Assembly: GCA_040220855.1 (NCBI GenBank)
Contig: JAVJVZ010000030.1
Location: 1 to 64,000 of the forward strand
Source: JACKNG01 sp040220855
GTDB taxonomy: Bacteria > Pseudomonadota > Gammaproteobacteria > Ga0077536
DNA: 64,000 nt
Direction: 5' to 3'
Positions 1 through 8,328 of the stretch are shown piece after piece; position 1 is the stretch's first letter, and the number at the start of each line of letters is the position of its first letter. Under the pieces are notes generated by a model, which worked only from the letters and a program-made list of their open reading frames with translations, made no database searches and was not told the origin of the DNA. The translations under genes and the position numbers were made by a program.

Positions 1-146
1 GCTTATCGTCGCGCGCAGCGCGTCGCGAGCGCAGCGGGGTCGCGTTCCGGCGGCGCGCAGCAACCGCAGCGTACCGAGTCGTACGTGAGGATTGCGAGCA
101 CCGACGGGACGCGAGCCCGCAAGCGCAGCAGCGCTGCGCGCGACGA
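1..146. other. no gene identified at left edge
   Basis: GC-rich sequence at the contig edge. Frame 1 of the plus strand is open from base 1 to a stop at 163-165, but the translation is only Arg/Ala/Ser-rich low complexity and overlaps the 3' end of the SDR gene. I do not call a gene here. Confidence 0.4.
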
Positions 147-941
147 TCAGCCGATCATGGAGTAGCCGCCGGACACACTCAGCACCTGCCCCGTCACGTG
201 CCCCGCCGCCGCCGAGGCCAGGAACACCACGGCATTGGCGACATCGCGCGGCCGCCCGATCTTCTTCAGCGGCAGGCTCTTGGCGACCTTCTCGAGCTGC
301 TCGGTGGTGAACATGGAGTCCATGTCCGACCACATGCTGTTGGCGCCGACCTCCTCGTCCTGTTCGGGGATGGTCACGCCGGGGCATACGACGTTGCAAC
401 GGATTCCGTTGCGGCCGTTCTCCTTGGCAATCGTCTTCATGAAGCTGTTGATGCCGGCCTTCATGCCACCGTAGACGGCTTCGCGCGGTTCGCCCTGGCG
501 GCTCGCGTCAGAGCTGATCGAAATGATCGCGCCATGGTTCTGCGGCGCCATCACCGCGAGCGCGGTATAGGTGCAGTTGAGCACGCCGACGAAGTTGACG
601 CGGATGATTTTCTCCCACAGGTCCGGCGTGGTCTGGGTGAAGAACATGAGCTTGTCCCAGCCGACGTTGTTGACCAGCACGTCGACGCCGCCGAAGGCAT
701 CGCTGGTCTGCTTGAACATGGCCTGCACCTGGGCGAGGTCGGTGACGTCGCACGCAGCCACTTCCACCGCCGCGGCGCCGGCCGCGCGCGCCGCCGTGGC
801 GACGGCCTGCGCCTGTTCGGTATCGATATCGCCGATCATCACCCTCGCACCCTCGCGGGCGAATCCGAGCACGATGGCACGGCCGATGTTCGAGGCCCCG
901 CCGGTAACGATCACCGACTTGTCCTGAAGTTCCAGATCCAC
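147..941 (-). CDS. SDR family NAD(P)-dependent oxidoreductase (BadH-like)
   Basis: Short-chain dehydrogenase of 264 aa that would oxidise or reduce a hydroxyl/keto group using NAD(P). The N-terminal Rossmann motif TGGASNIG is at residues 13-20, followed by NNVG and the catalytic YGGMK (YxxxK). The segment around NNVGWDKLMFF is reminiscent of 2-hydroxycyclohexanecarboxyl-CoA dehydrogenase (BadH), so a CoA-thioester substrate is plausible but not shown. I chose the GTG at 941 because GGGAGGAG lies just upstream; an ATG at 980 would add 13 residues without a good ribosome binding site. It is divergent from a thiolase, which fits a shared role in acyl-CoA breakdown (inference). Confidence 0.85.
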   Translation of the reverse strand: MDLELQDKSVIVTGGASNIGRAIVLGFAREGARVMIGDIDTEQAQAVATAARAAGAAAVEVAACDVTDLAQVQAMFKQTSDAFGGVDVLVNNVGWDKLMFFTQTTPDLWEKIIRVNFVGVLNCTYTALAVMAPQNHGAIISISSDASRQGEPREAVYGGMKAGINSFMKTIAKENGRNGIRCNVVCPGVTIPEQDEEVGANSMWSDMDSMFTTEQLEKVAKSLPLKKIGRPRDVANAVVFLASAAAGHVTGQVLSVSGGYSMIG

Positions 942-1231
942 GGTTGTCTGCTCCTCCCTCTCGGCTTGGAAAGCGCGCACCGAGGCGCGCCGGCGCAGGC
1001 ATGATAGCGGACCGCTCGCTGCCCGCGTGTCGCTCGGGTTACCCTACGCGGCCAATCCAGCCCGCCGGCCCGCGCCGAACGTCTCCAGCCGGTAGGGGGC
1101 GGGTCGGCGCAATCGAGCCAGGCGCCGGCCCGGGCGGGGTGCCAGCCCGTGCGTGGCGGGGCAGCAGGACTGCCGCAATGCCGACACGCCAGGCGCCCGC
1201 ATGGCAGGCTTCATCTACAGGGGAACATTCC

Positions 1232-2419
1232 ATGAGCCAGGTCGTCATCGTCGACAACATCCGCACGGGTCTTGCCAAGGCCCACCGCGGCACTTTCAAC
1301 CTGACGCGCGCGGACGAGCTCGTTGCCCACTGCATCGACGCGCTGCTCGCCCGCAACGCGGCGCTCGATCCGGCCGAGGTCGAAGACGTGGTAGTCGGGG
1401 TGGCGCGCCAGATCGGCGAGCAGTCGGCCAACATGGCGCGCCATGCGGTGGCATTGTCGCAGCTGCCCATCGACGTCGCGGCAATGACCTTGAGCCGTGC
1501 GTGCTCGTCCGGGCTCAACGCCATTTCGGTCGCAGCGACCCAGATCGCGAGTGGCTGTGCCGACATCGCGATTGCCGGCGGCGTCGAGTCGATCACGGGG
1601 CTCGACCGCGGCCAGCCGGCCGTGTTCGACAACCATCCTCGCCTGGAGGCCGAGAAGCCCGAGATCTTCATGGCGATGGGCAATACCGCCGAGGTCGTGG
1701 CGCGTCGTTACCGGGTCTCCCGCGAGGTTCAGGACGCGTACGCCTTGCAGAGCCAGCAGCGTTACGCGCAGGCGGTCGAGGAGGGGCGCGTGGCCGACGA
1801 GATCGCGCCGATGGCGGTCAAGTGGCTCAAGCTGATGAACAAGGAAACCAAGGAGACCGCCATCGTCGACGGCGTCGTCGACCGTGACGAGTGCAACCGA
1901 CCTGAAACGACGCTCGAAGGGCTGGCCCGGCTCGGACCTGCGTTCGAGGAAGGCGGCTCGGTCACTGCGGGCAACGCGTCGCAGCTCTCCGATGGTGCCT
2001 CGATGACCTTGCTGATGTCTGAGAAACGCGCGCAGCAGCTCGGCCTCGAGCCGCTCGCCTACTTCCGTGGCTGGGCCGTTGCCGGCTGCGAGCCGGACGA
2101 GATGGGCATCGGGCCGGTGTTCGCCATCCCGCGCCTGCTCGCCCACAAGAACCTCACCCTGGACGACATCGACCTGGTCGAACTCAACGAAGCGTTCGCC
2201 TCGCAATGCGTGTATTGCCGCGACAAGCTCGGCATCGACAACGCCATCTACAACGTCAATGGCGGCTCGATCGCGATCGGACATCCCTTCGGCATGACCG
2301 GCTCGCGCATGACGGGCGTGGTCATCCGCGAGCTGCGGCGGCGCGGCAAGAAGCTCGGCCTGGTCTCGATGTGCATCGGCAAGGGCATGGGCGCGGCGGG
2401 GCTGTTCGAGGCCTGCTGA
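1232..2419 (+). CDS. thiolase family protein (acetyl-CoA C-acyltransferase type)
   Basis: Degradative-type thiolase of 395 aa that would cleave a 3-ketoacyl-CoA with CoA to give acetyl-CoA and a shortened acyl-CoA, or run in reverse. The nucleophilic cysteine is C91 in RACSSGLNAI. The C-terminal motifs LNEAFASQ, GGSIAIGHPFG (catalytic His) and SMCIGKGMG (second catalytic Cys) are intact. The ATG at 1232 follows AGGGGAA and gives the usual family length; the reading frame stays open upstream to 944, but that part is low-complexity. The 290 bp between it and the divergent SDR must hold both promoters; I see no clear -35/-10 pair. Chain-length specificity cannot be read from sequence. Confidence 0.93.
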   Translation: MSQVVIVDNIRTGLAKAHRGTFNLTRADELVAHCIDALLARNAALDPAEVEDVVVGVARQIGEQSANMARHAVALSQLPIDVAAMTLSRACSSGLNAISVAATQIASGCADIAIAGGVESITGLDRGQPAVFDNHPRLEAEKPEIFMAMGNTAEVVARRYRVSREVQDAYALQSQQRYAQAVEEGRVADEIAPMAVKWLKLMNKETKETAIVDGVVDRDECNRPETTLEGLARLGPAFEEGGSVTAGNASQLSDGASMTLLMSEKRAQQLGLEPLAYFRGWAVAGCEPDEMGIGPVFAIPRLLAHKNLTLDDIDLVELNEAFASQCVYCRDKLGIDNAIYNVNGGSIAIGHPFGMTGSRMTGVVIRELRRRGKKLGLVSMCIGKGMGAAGLFEAC

Positions 2420-2529
2420 GCGGCGCCGGACGTGCGCGGTGTCATCCGCCGCGCCGGCTGATGCGCTACAGTGCGGGCGCGTACCCGCGGTGCGGGGCGG
2501 CCGGGCATACCACGAGGAGACAAGCAATC

Positions 2530-3165
2530 ATGAATCGACGCGACTTCAACACCTATCTCGGCGCTGCCGCTGCCGCCGGCACCGTGCTCGGCGCCAATGC
2601 CGCGCTGGCGGCCGGCGCGACCTGGGCACTCGAGGCCGATGTTGCCGAGTGTTGCAGCTGTGCCATCCCCTGCCCGTGCAACTTCGGCCGCCCGACCGAC
2701 AAGACCTGCAACGGCAACCGTCTCATCCAGATCACGCAGGGCAGCATCGACGGTGCCGATCTCGCCGGCATCAATTTCCTTGCCACGTTCGACATGGGCA
2801 AGTGGGTCCGCATCTACGTCGATGAGACCATCGACGAGGCGCACGCTGCGGCGTTCGAGGCCATCCTGCCGCTCGCCTTCCATGGCTTCCACAAGCTCAT
2901 GGTGGCGCAGGAACGCGTGCCGATGACGATCACGCGCGGCAACGACTCATTGGCCTACAGCGTGCCCGACTCGGCGGTCGAGATGAAGCTCGTGCGGGGG
3001 CTCGGCGGCAAGCCGATCACCATCGACAACCTGCCGTCGCCCGCCTTCTATCACTACACGCAATACGAGTCCGTGGTGCATCGTCACAAGAGCGCGAGCG
3101 GCGAGTTCTCCTACGACGGCACCAATGGCTTCACCTCGCGCATGATCGCCGCCAGCGCGGCCTGA
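2530..3165 (+). CDS. DUF1326 domain-containing protein, Tat-exported
   Basis: A 211-aa protein starting MNRRDF, followed by an Ala-rich hydrophobic stretch ending ALAAGA: a twin-arginine-type signal with the RR inside RRDF. The mature part begins with the Cys-rich ECCSCAIPCPCNFG (about residues 42-55), typical of DUF1326, a family without an assigned reaction. The cluster of five cysteines suggests metal binding or redox chemistry outside the cytoplasm (inference). The gene is monocistronic, starting 110 bp after the thiolase. AGGAGA about 8 bases upstream supports the start. It converges with the next gene, 21 bp away. Confidence 0.85.
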   Translation: MNRRDFNTYLGAAAAAGTVLGANAALAAGATWALEADVAECCSCAIPCPCNFGRPTDKTCNGNRLIQITQGSIDGADLAGINFLATFDMGKWVRIYVDETIDEAHAAAFEAILPLAFHGFHKLMVAQERVPMTITRGNDSLAYSVPDSAVEMKLVRGLGGKPITIDNLPSPAFYHYTQYESVVHRHKSASGEFSYDGTNGFTSRMIAASAA

Positions 3166-3186
3166 GCAAGACCGGCGCGCGCCAGC

Positions 3187-4152
3187 TCAGCCGGCGCCGC
3201 CGCCCGCGGCGGGCGCCGGCTGCAGCAGGGATTCGCCGTTGTTGAACACGTAGCGGTAGGTGCGCCCGGCGACGCGGGCGCGGTACCAGCGCGCCAGCGG
3301 TTCCTGTGGCACGGCGCGCCAGGCGAGCGGCACCGCGAGCCAGTCGCCGGTGGCATTGACGACCAGCGCCGAGCCGTCGCCCGCTGGTGCGGGTGCCAGG
3401 TGCAACAGCGACCATTCGACGACGAGACCGCGCTCGAGGTGCCACGCGAGCAAGCGCGCGGAGCGTTCGAGCGCGCTGACCAGCTCCCGCCCGCGGCGCT
3501 TGCGTGTGCCCATGTCCCGCATGTCGGCGAAGCGGAAGTCGAGCCCTATGCTCGTTTCGAGCAACGCCGGCTCGCCGCCGCCGAAGCTCCAGCTCGTCCA
3601 CACGCGCGGTGCATCCGTGGCGGTCGCCGGCAGCAGGCGCTGGGGGCATTCGGCGCGCTCGCAGTAGCGTCGCGCGATGCGTTCGTTGAGGGTGTCCGGG
3701 CCGCTCACGCGCGGGGTGTCGACGAGCACGGTCCGTCCATCGAGCACGAAGCGCAGCGTGGCGCCCGGATCGACGAACACGCGCACGTCGGGCGCGCTGG
3801 CGAGCTCGGCGGCAGTTGCGCGCAGCTGGGCGATCGTGGCGCGGGCAGCGGCACGCCAGCGCGCGAGGTTGGCGGCGTCCTCGGCAGGGCGCGGGTCGCG
3901 CGCCGCGGCGTCGAGTTCGTCGGTATACGCCCGCGCGAGTTCGTCGAGCGCGACGGCGGCGAAGCGCAGGCGCTCGACCGGGTGGGACCCGGCGAGATAG
4001 TGGACGAGATGGTCGAGCGCCCTGGAGGCAACCGGCGCGCGCGGCGGCGGCAGGGCCTCCGGCTCGGCGGCCGGTGTCTGCATGGACAGCAGGACGAGCA
4101 GCGCGGCGGCCAAGCATCGCGCGGGTCGTGGCTGCGCCCCGCCCTTGCGCAC
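3187..4152 (-). CDS. secreted protein of unknown function
   Basis: A 321-aa protein I do not recognise. It begins (GTG at 4152) with a basic segment and the hydrophobic stretch CLAAALLVLLSM, ending near PAAEPEA: a signal peptide, possibly with a cleavage site rather than a lipobox. The mature region is rich in Ala and Arg, with a helical N-terminal half and a C-terminal half holding the short motifs WTSWSFGGGEPAL and VVNATGDWLAVP. No catalytic signature is evident. The start lies 20 bp after the stop of the epoxide-hydrolase-like gene, so the two are probably co-transcribed. The frame remains open far upstream, but that part overlaps the hydrolase on the same strand and is not credible. Confidence 0.6.
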   Translation of the reverse strand: MRKGGAQPRPARCLAAALLVLLSMQTPAAEPEALPPPRAPVASRALDHLVHYLAGSHPVERLRFAAVALDELARAYTDELDAAARDPRPAEDAANLARWRAAARATIAQLRATAAELASAPDVRVFVDPGATLRFVLDGRTVLVDTPRVSGPDTLNERIARRYCERAECPQRLLPATATDAPRVWTSWSFGGGEPALLETSIGLDFRFADMRDMGTRKRRGRELVSALERSARLLAWHLERGLVVEWSLLHLAPAPAGDGSALVVNATGDWLAVPLAWRAVPQEPLARWYRARVAGRTYRYVFNNGESLLQPAPAAGGGAG

Positions 4153-4172
4153 CGTTCCGCGCTCGACGGCGT

Positions 4173-5234
4173 TCAGCCGTTGCGCGTGGCCGGCCGTGGC
4201 CAGGCCTCCGTGACCGCTGTCGCGAGCCAGCCTGCCAGCGCTGCATTGACCGCGTGCGGACGTTCCTGAGCCATCCAGTGCCCGCTGTCGATGATGCGCT
4301 CGGTGAGCTGCGTGCAGCGACTGCGCATCGGCTCGGCCAGCCGCGAGCCGACCGCATCGCAGACATAATCGTAGCGCGCGGCAAGGAACAGCACCGGCAG
4401 TGCCAGGCGGTCCGGTTTGCCGGCGACCCAGGCGGCGTTGGCGGCGTGGTTCATGTAATAGGAATCGGGCCCGAAGAAACCGTTGCGCGCGAGCGCCTCG
4501 GCATAGATCTCGAGATCGCCCGCGCTCACGACGTCCTCGTCGCGCGGCAGGTCGGGCACGGCATCGAGCGCGCCGAACCAGCCACCCTGGCGGCGCACCT
4601 CGGCCGTGAAGGCGGGTTTGCCGGCGTCGGCCGGGTCGCCCTTGCGGAACAGCATCTGCACGGTGCGATACGGATCGGCTTCGAACACCGCGGTCGCACG
4701 CGCGAAGTTCTCCTCGTAGAAACGCATGTACTCCCATTGCCCGGCCGGGTAATCGGCCTCGGGATAGAGCGTGCGGTCGACCAGGGGCAGGATGCTGTCG
4801 AGGCCGTTCTCGATAGTGAAGTAGGGCACGCAGAGGTTGGCCACCGCGATGCAGCGCTCGGGGAACAGCCGCGCGAGGTTCCACACCGTCGGGCTGCCCC
4901 AGTCGTGACCGACCCACACGGCGCGTTCGTGGCCGAGCTCGTTGATGAGCTCGAGCATATCGGTGACGACTTCCTCCTGGCGGTAGTCGGCATGCGCGCG
5001 GTAGACCGATGAGCGGCCGTAGCCGCGCAGGTCAGGCGCCACGGCGCGGAAGCCGAGCCCGCCGAACACCGGCAGCTGGTGGCGCCAGCTCAGAGAGAGT
5101 TCCGGCCAGCCGTGCACGAAGACGATGAGCGGACCGTCCTGCGGGCCGCAGGCGAGATAGTGGGTGGTGTGCCGCGTGGTCTGTGCGTAGCGCGACTCGA
5201 TCGCGCTGTCGTCGCCGGGCGTGCCGTTGTTCAT
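4173..5234 (-). CDS. alpha/beta hydrolase, epoxide hydrolase type
   Basis: A 353-aa alpha/beta hydrolase. HGWPE (residues 41-45) supplies the oxyanion hole, the nucleophile elbow is GHDWGS with Asp at 111, and the C-terminal GHWMAQERP carries the catalytic His. Aspartate as nucleophile together with HGWPE is the pattern of soluble epoxide hydrolases and haloalkane dehalogenases; the long lid between about 150 and 270, with several Tyr, favours epoxide hydrolase. The start at 5234 (MNNGTPGD) has GGAG 12 bases upstream; the open frame continues to 5438 but lacks a better signal. The natural substrate is unknown. Confidence 0.85.
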   Translation of the reverse strand: MNNGTPGDDSAIESRYAQTTRHTTHYLACGPQDGPLIVFVHGWPELSLSWRHQLPVFGGLGFRAVAPDLRGYGRSSVYRAHADYRQEEVVTDMLELINELGHERAVWVGHDWGSPTVWNLARLFPERCIAVANLCVPYFTIENGLDSILPLVDRTLYPEADYPAGQWEYMRFYEENFARATAVFEADPYRTVQMLFRKGDPADAGKPAFTAEVRRQGGWFGALDAVPDLPRDEDVVSAGDLEIYAEALARNGFFGPDSYYMNHAANAAWVAGKPDRLALPVLFLAARYDYVCDAVGSRLAEPMRSRCTQLTERIIDSGHWMAQERPHAVNAALAGWLATAVTEAWPRPATRNG

Positions 5235-5340
5235 GTCGGGGAAGCTCCAAGGTGCTGTAGACCGTGGGGCGATTTCACCACCCGCGCGGGGCGCCCGCCA
5301 GTGGCGCACCGCGCCCGAGACCCCGAGACGCTGCCTGCAA

Positions 5341-6651
5341 TCATGGCCAGATGCCACGTTCCAGGGTGATACGTGCGAGGCGCTCGATGGCGATGGCGAG
5401 CGCCGCGGTGCGCAGGTCCGGCGGCGGCAGCGTGGCACCGGCGTTGCTGCTGAACTCGTCGTGACGAGCGACGACTTCGGCGGTCACCTCCTGCGTGCGG
5501 TGGTCGAGGCGGGCGAGGTTCTCCGCCCGGCTCCAGCTCTCGTTCTTGAGGTTCTGCACCCACTCGTAGTAGCTCACCAGTACGCCGCCGCTGTTGGCGA
5601 GGATGTCGGGCAGTACCGTGATGCCGCGCTCCTGCAGGATGCGGTCGGCCTGCGGCGTGATCGGCGCGTTGGCGCCCTCGACGATGATGCGCGCGTTGAC
5701 GCGCGCGGCGTTGTGCACGTGGATCTGGTTGGCCAGCGCCGCCGGCACCAGGATGTCGCAATCGAGCTCGAGCAGGGCAGCGTTGTCGATCTCGCGGCTG
5801 CCCGGAGCGCCACTCACGCTACCGTGCTCGGCCTTGTACCGTTCGACCTGTTCGAGGTCGAGACCGTCCGCGCCGCTGGCCACGATGCCGCCGCGCGAAT
5901 CGCTCACGGCGATCACGCGTGCGCCGAGCTCGATACAGCGCCGGGCGGCGACGCGGCCGACTTCGCCGAAGCCCTGCACCACCACGCGGCGCCCGGCGAG
6001 ACCGTGCGTATCGTCGAGCGGACGCAGGTCGAGAAAGCGTTCCAACGCGCTCACGCAGCCATGACCGGTGGCCTCGTCACGACCCTCGGCGCCGCCGAGG
6101 TCGAGCGGCTTGCCAGTGACCACGGGCAGGTTGTTCTCGCCCGGATGCAGTGCCTGGTAAGTGTCGTAGACCCATGCCATGGTGTGCCCGCTGGTATAGA
6201 GATCGGGCGCCGGGATGTCCGTGTGCGGACCGATGTTGTCGCCGAGTTCGGCGACGTAGCGGCGCGTGATGCGCCGCAACTCGGGTTGGCTGAGCGCCTT
6301 GACGTCGCAGGCCACGCCGCCCTTCGCGCCGCCGAAGGGCACGCGGATGAGGCTGCACTTCCAGGTCATCAGCGTGGCCAGCGCCTCGACCTCGCGCGCG
6401 GTCACCCGGGGATGAAAGCGGATGCCGCCCTTGCCCGGTCCGAGGATATTGCTGTGCAGCGTGCGGTAACCTCGGAACACGCGCACCGAGCCGTCGTCCA
6501 TCTCGATCGGGAAATGCAGCGAGAGGGTGCGCTTGGGGCGCAGGAAGAAATCGATCAGGCCACGCTTGACGTGGCCCATGTGACGTACGGCGCGGTGGAA
6601 TTGCGCCTGGCGCATCTTCAACGGCGAGATGCGTACTTCCTCGACGGTCAT
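5341..6651 (-). CDS. Glu/Leu/Phe/Val dehydrogenase (glutamate dehydrogenase family)
   Basis: A 436-aa amino-acid dehydrogenase that interconverts an amino acid with its 2-oxo acid plus ammonia. Substrate-binding motifs GKGGIRFHP and MTWKCSLIRVPFGGAKGGV (about 65-115) contain the family lysines. The C-terminal dinucleotide fold has VVVQGFGEVG and an acidic residue in AVSDSRGG, which suggests NAD rather than NADP. The length fits hexameric small-type glutamate dehydrogenases. I chose ATG 6651 (MTVEEVRISP); an ATG at 6705 is also in frame. A TACAGT -10-like box lies at 6686-6691 on this strand, inside the longer form, which favours the shorter start. Confidence 0.9.
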   Translation of the reverse strand: MTVEEVRISPLKMRQAQFHRAVRHMGHVKRGLIDFFLRPKRTLSLHFPIEMDDGSVRVFRGYRTLHSNILGPGKGGIRFHPRVTAREVEALATLMTWKCSLIRVPFGGAKGGVACDVKALSQPELRRITRRYVAELGDNIGPHTDIPAPDLYTSGHTMAWVYDTYQALHPGENNLPVVTGKPLDLGGAEGRDEATGHGCVSALERFLDLRPLDDTHGLAGRRVVVQGFGEVGRVAARRCIELGARVIAVSDSRGGIVASGADGLDLEQVERYKAEHGSVSGAPGSREIDNAALLELDCDILVPAALANQIHVHNAARVNARIIVEGANAPITPQADRILQERGITVLPDILANSGGVLVSYYEWVQNLKNESWSRAENLARLDHRTQEVTAEVVARHDEFSSNAGATLPPPDLRTAALAIAIERLARITLERGIWP

Positions 6652-6860
6652 TGGCGAACGGTCCGGTTGGTGACGAAACGCGCCCACTGTACCGCGCATG
6701 CGCACCGCGTGCCGTGGTCCAGGTCAAGCGGTGGGGCAAGCGGCCGGCAACAATCCGCCTACATGTCGTCGTCGCCCGGAAACATCGCTGATACGTCGCC
6801 GCCCTAGTCTTTGCGCCGAAGACGCCGCAGCCCGCCGCGTCGCCCATCGGAGCAAGACCC

Positions 6861-6980
6861 ATGCAGACCATCGATATCCGCGAAACCCTCGTCCAGGCCT
6901 TCTCCGCGAGCCTCAGCGCGCTCGCTGCCGGTGCGCTCGGCGTGGGCATGTTCGCCGCCCTGGCGACGCCGATGCTGTGA
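6861..6980 (+). CDS. small hydrophobic protein (39 aa)
   Basis: ATG at 6861 with GGAG about 10 bases upstream opens a 39-aa reading frame: a polar N-terminus (MQTIDIRETL) followed by an Ala/Gly/Leu-rich stretch of about 20 residues that could span a membrane, ending ATPML. I do not recognise it. It is followed after 55 bp by another tiny ORF of the same design, and together they fill the gap between the glutamate dehydrogenase and the response regulator. It could be a real small membrane protein or chance in GC-rich DNA. Confidence 0.4.
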   Translation: MQTIDIRETLVQAFSASLSALAAGALGVGMFAALATPML

Positions 6981-7035
6981 GCGTGCCGTGTCGCCGGCGC
7001 ATCCATCACACCCCGACCCCGACTGGAGAACGACC

Positions 7036-7173
7036 ATGATCGACTTCCTGCTGAGCCGCTGCCCGTCGCTCGCCGACGGGCCGGTCGCCGCCACGCTCAC
7101 TCTCGCCATCCTCGCTCTGCTCGCGACCTCGCCGCTGCTCGCCGTCGGCGGCTGGATGCTCGCGCGCGCATGA
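7036..7173 (+). CDS. small single-pass membrane protein (45 aa)
   Basis: ATG at 7036 is preceded by TGGAGAACGACC, a good Shine-Dalgarno, and encodes 45 aa. A short N-terminal part (MIDFLLSRCP) is followed by a hydrophobic segment of about 22 residues (ATLTLAILALLATSP and onward) and a C-terminal LARA. The family is not recognised. The stop overlaps an ATG at 7170 that opens the frame of the downstream response regulator, but the regulator's own best start is 7413. Confidence 0.5.
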   Translation: MIDFLLSRCPSLADGPVAATLTLAILALLATSPLLAVGGWMLARA

Positions 7174-7412
7174 GTCCACCGCCGGCCGCGCCACCACGTG
7201 CGGCCGGCGCGCGATGGTGCCACAATGCGCGGCGGGGAATGCCGCACGCGGGTCGTGCGGCCAATCCGCACGGACGCCCCGTCCCCAGCCATGCGCAGGC
7301 AGCGGCGCCGGCCATGCCCGGGGCGGCGCCCGCTTCCCGCGCAGTCCAGGAGCGCCAGCCGGGACGGCTGCCGCCGGACATGACCCGGGGTTCAGCCGCA
7401 GAGGGGGAAGCC

Positions 7413-8159
7413 GTGGCCGAGCGCGCGACCGTGCTGATTGCCGACGACGACGAGGATATCCGCGAATTGCTCGAGGATTACCTCGGCGACCAGGGCTACG
7501 CCGTGTTGCTCGCCGCGAGCGGCGCCGAGCTGCGCGAACTGCTTGCCACGCAGGTGCCTGACGTCGTGCTCCTCGACGTCGCCATGCCCGGTGAGGACGG
7601 TCTCAGCCTCGCGCGCTTCCTGCGCGAACAGTTCGACATCGGCATCATCATGGTGTCGGGCGCCGGCGAGACCGTCGACCGCATCATCGGTCTCGAGGTC
7701 GGTGCGGACGATTACCTCGCCAAGCCCTTCGACCTGCGTGAGCTGCGCGCGCGCCTCAAGAGCGTGGTGCGCCGCTACCAGCGTGCGGCGGACGCCGGCA
7801 ACGCAATCCCCGCTGCGGCCGAGACCGGAACCGTGAACGGCGCCCGCGTGCCATTCGGCGCCGTGCTGCTCGACCTCGACGCCTGCCAGGCGTGGGACGC
7901 GAGCGGCGCGGAGGTGGCCCTGACCGCGGCCGAGTTCGAACTGCTCAAGGTCTTCGTCGAACGGCCCAACCGCCCGCTGTCGCGTGACCAGCTCATGAAT
8001 CTCACCCAGAACCGCGACTGGGACCCGTTCGACCGCAGTATCGATATCCGCATTGCGCGACTGCGCAAGAAGGTCGAGCCGGACCCCGACAAGCCACGCG
8101 TAATCCGCACGCGCCGCGGTCTCGGCTACATGTACGTGCCCGAATCGCCGGCCACGTGA
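7413..8159 (+). CDS. OmpR/PhoB-family response regulator
   Basis: A 248-aa DNA-binding response regulator. The receiver has the acidic pocket ADDDED at about residues 10-15, phosphoacceptor D55 in LLDVAMPG and the conserved Lys in YLAKPFDLREL. The C-terminal winged helix (about 150-245) has LTAAEFELL, RPLSRDQLM, and IDIRIARLRKK followed by the RGLGYMY hairpin. GAGGGGGAA directly upstream decides the GTG start at 7413; the frame is open to 7170, but that stretch is low complexity. The hybrid kinase 165 bp downstream on the same strand is the likely partner. The signal sensed cannot be deduced. Confidence 0.92.
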   Translation: MAERATVLIADDDEDIRELLEDYLGDQGYAVLLAASGAELRELLATQVPDVVLLDVAMPGEDGLSLARFLREQFDIGIIMVSGAGETVDRIIGLEVGADDYLAKPFDLRELRARLKSVVRRYQRAADAGNAIPAAAETGTVNGARVPFGAVLLDLDACQAWDASGAEVALTAAEFELLKVFVERPNRPLSRDQLMNLTQNRDWDPFDRSIDIRIARLRKKVEPDPDKPRVIRTRRGLGYMYVPESPAT

Positions 8160-8271
8160 CCGGCACCGCGGCACGCGCCGTGCGGGGTGCGGCGTGTATC
8201 ACGCTTGTTTCATTCGTTACGCGATTGTAGGAGCGCGCGCCGGGTCGCGATCCGCTTGCTAGGATGAATTC

Positions 8272-8328
8272 ATGAACGTACTCCGTGACACCTTCATCAC
8301 ACGGTCGCAGCGGGTATCGCGTCGGTGA
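8272..8328 (+). CDS. possible 18-aa leader peptide upstream of kinase
   Basis: An ATG at 8272 opens an 18-codon frame whose TGA (8326-8328) overlaps the kinase GTG start (8325-8327) as GTGA, the usual geometry of translational coupling. A TAGGAT box ends 6 bases before the ATG and could be either a -10 element of a leaderless transcript or an AGGA ribosome binding site. The product is basic (ends RRVSRR-like) with no family. This may be a real coupling leader or chance. Confidence 0.3.
   Translation: MNVLRDTFITRSQRVSRR

Noticed and set aside
1..165. Frame open from the left edge to a stop at 163-165
   Set aside because: Arg/Ala/Ser-rich translation with no family, overlapping the SDR gene end.
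7170..7412. Long N-terminal extension of the response regulator from ATG 7170
   Set aside because: Pro/Ala/Arg-rich and unlike any receiver; the strong ribosome binding site before GTG 7413 explains the real start.
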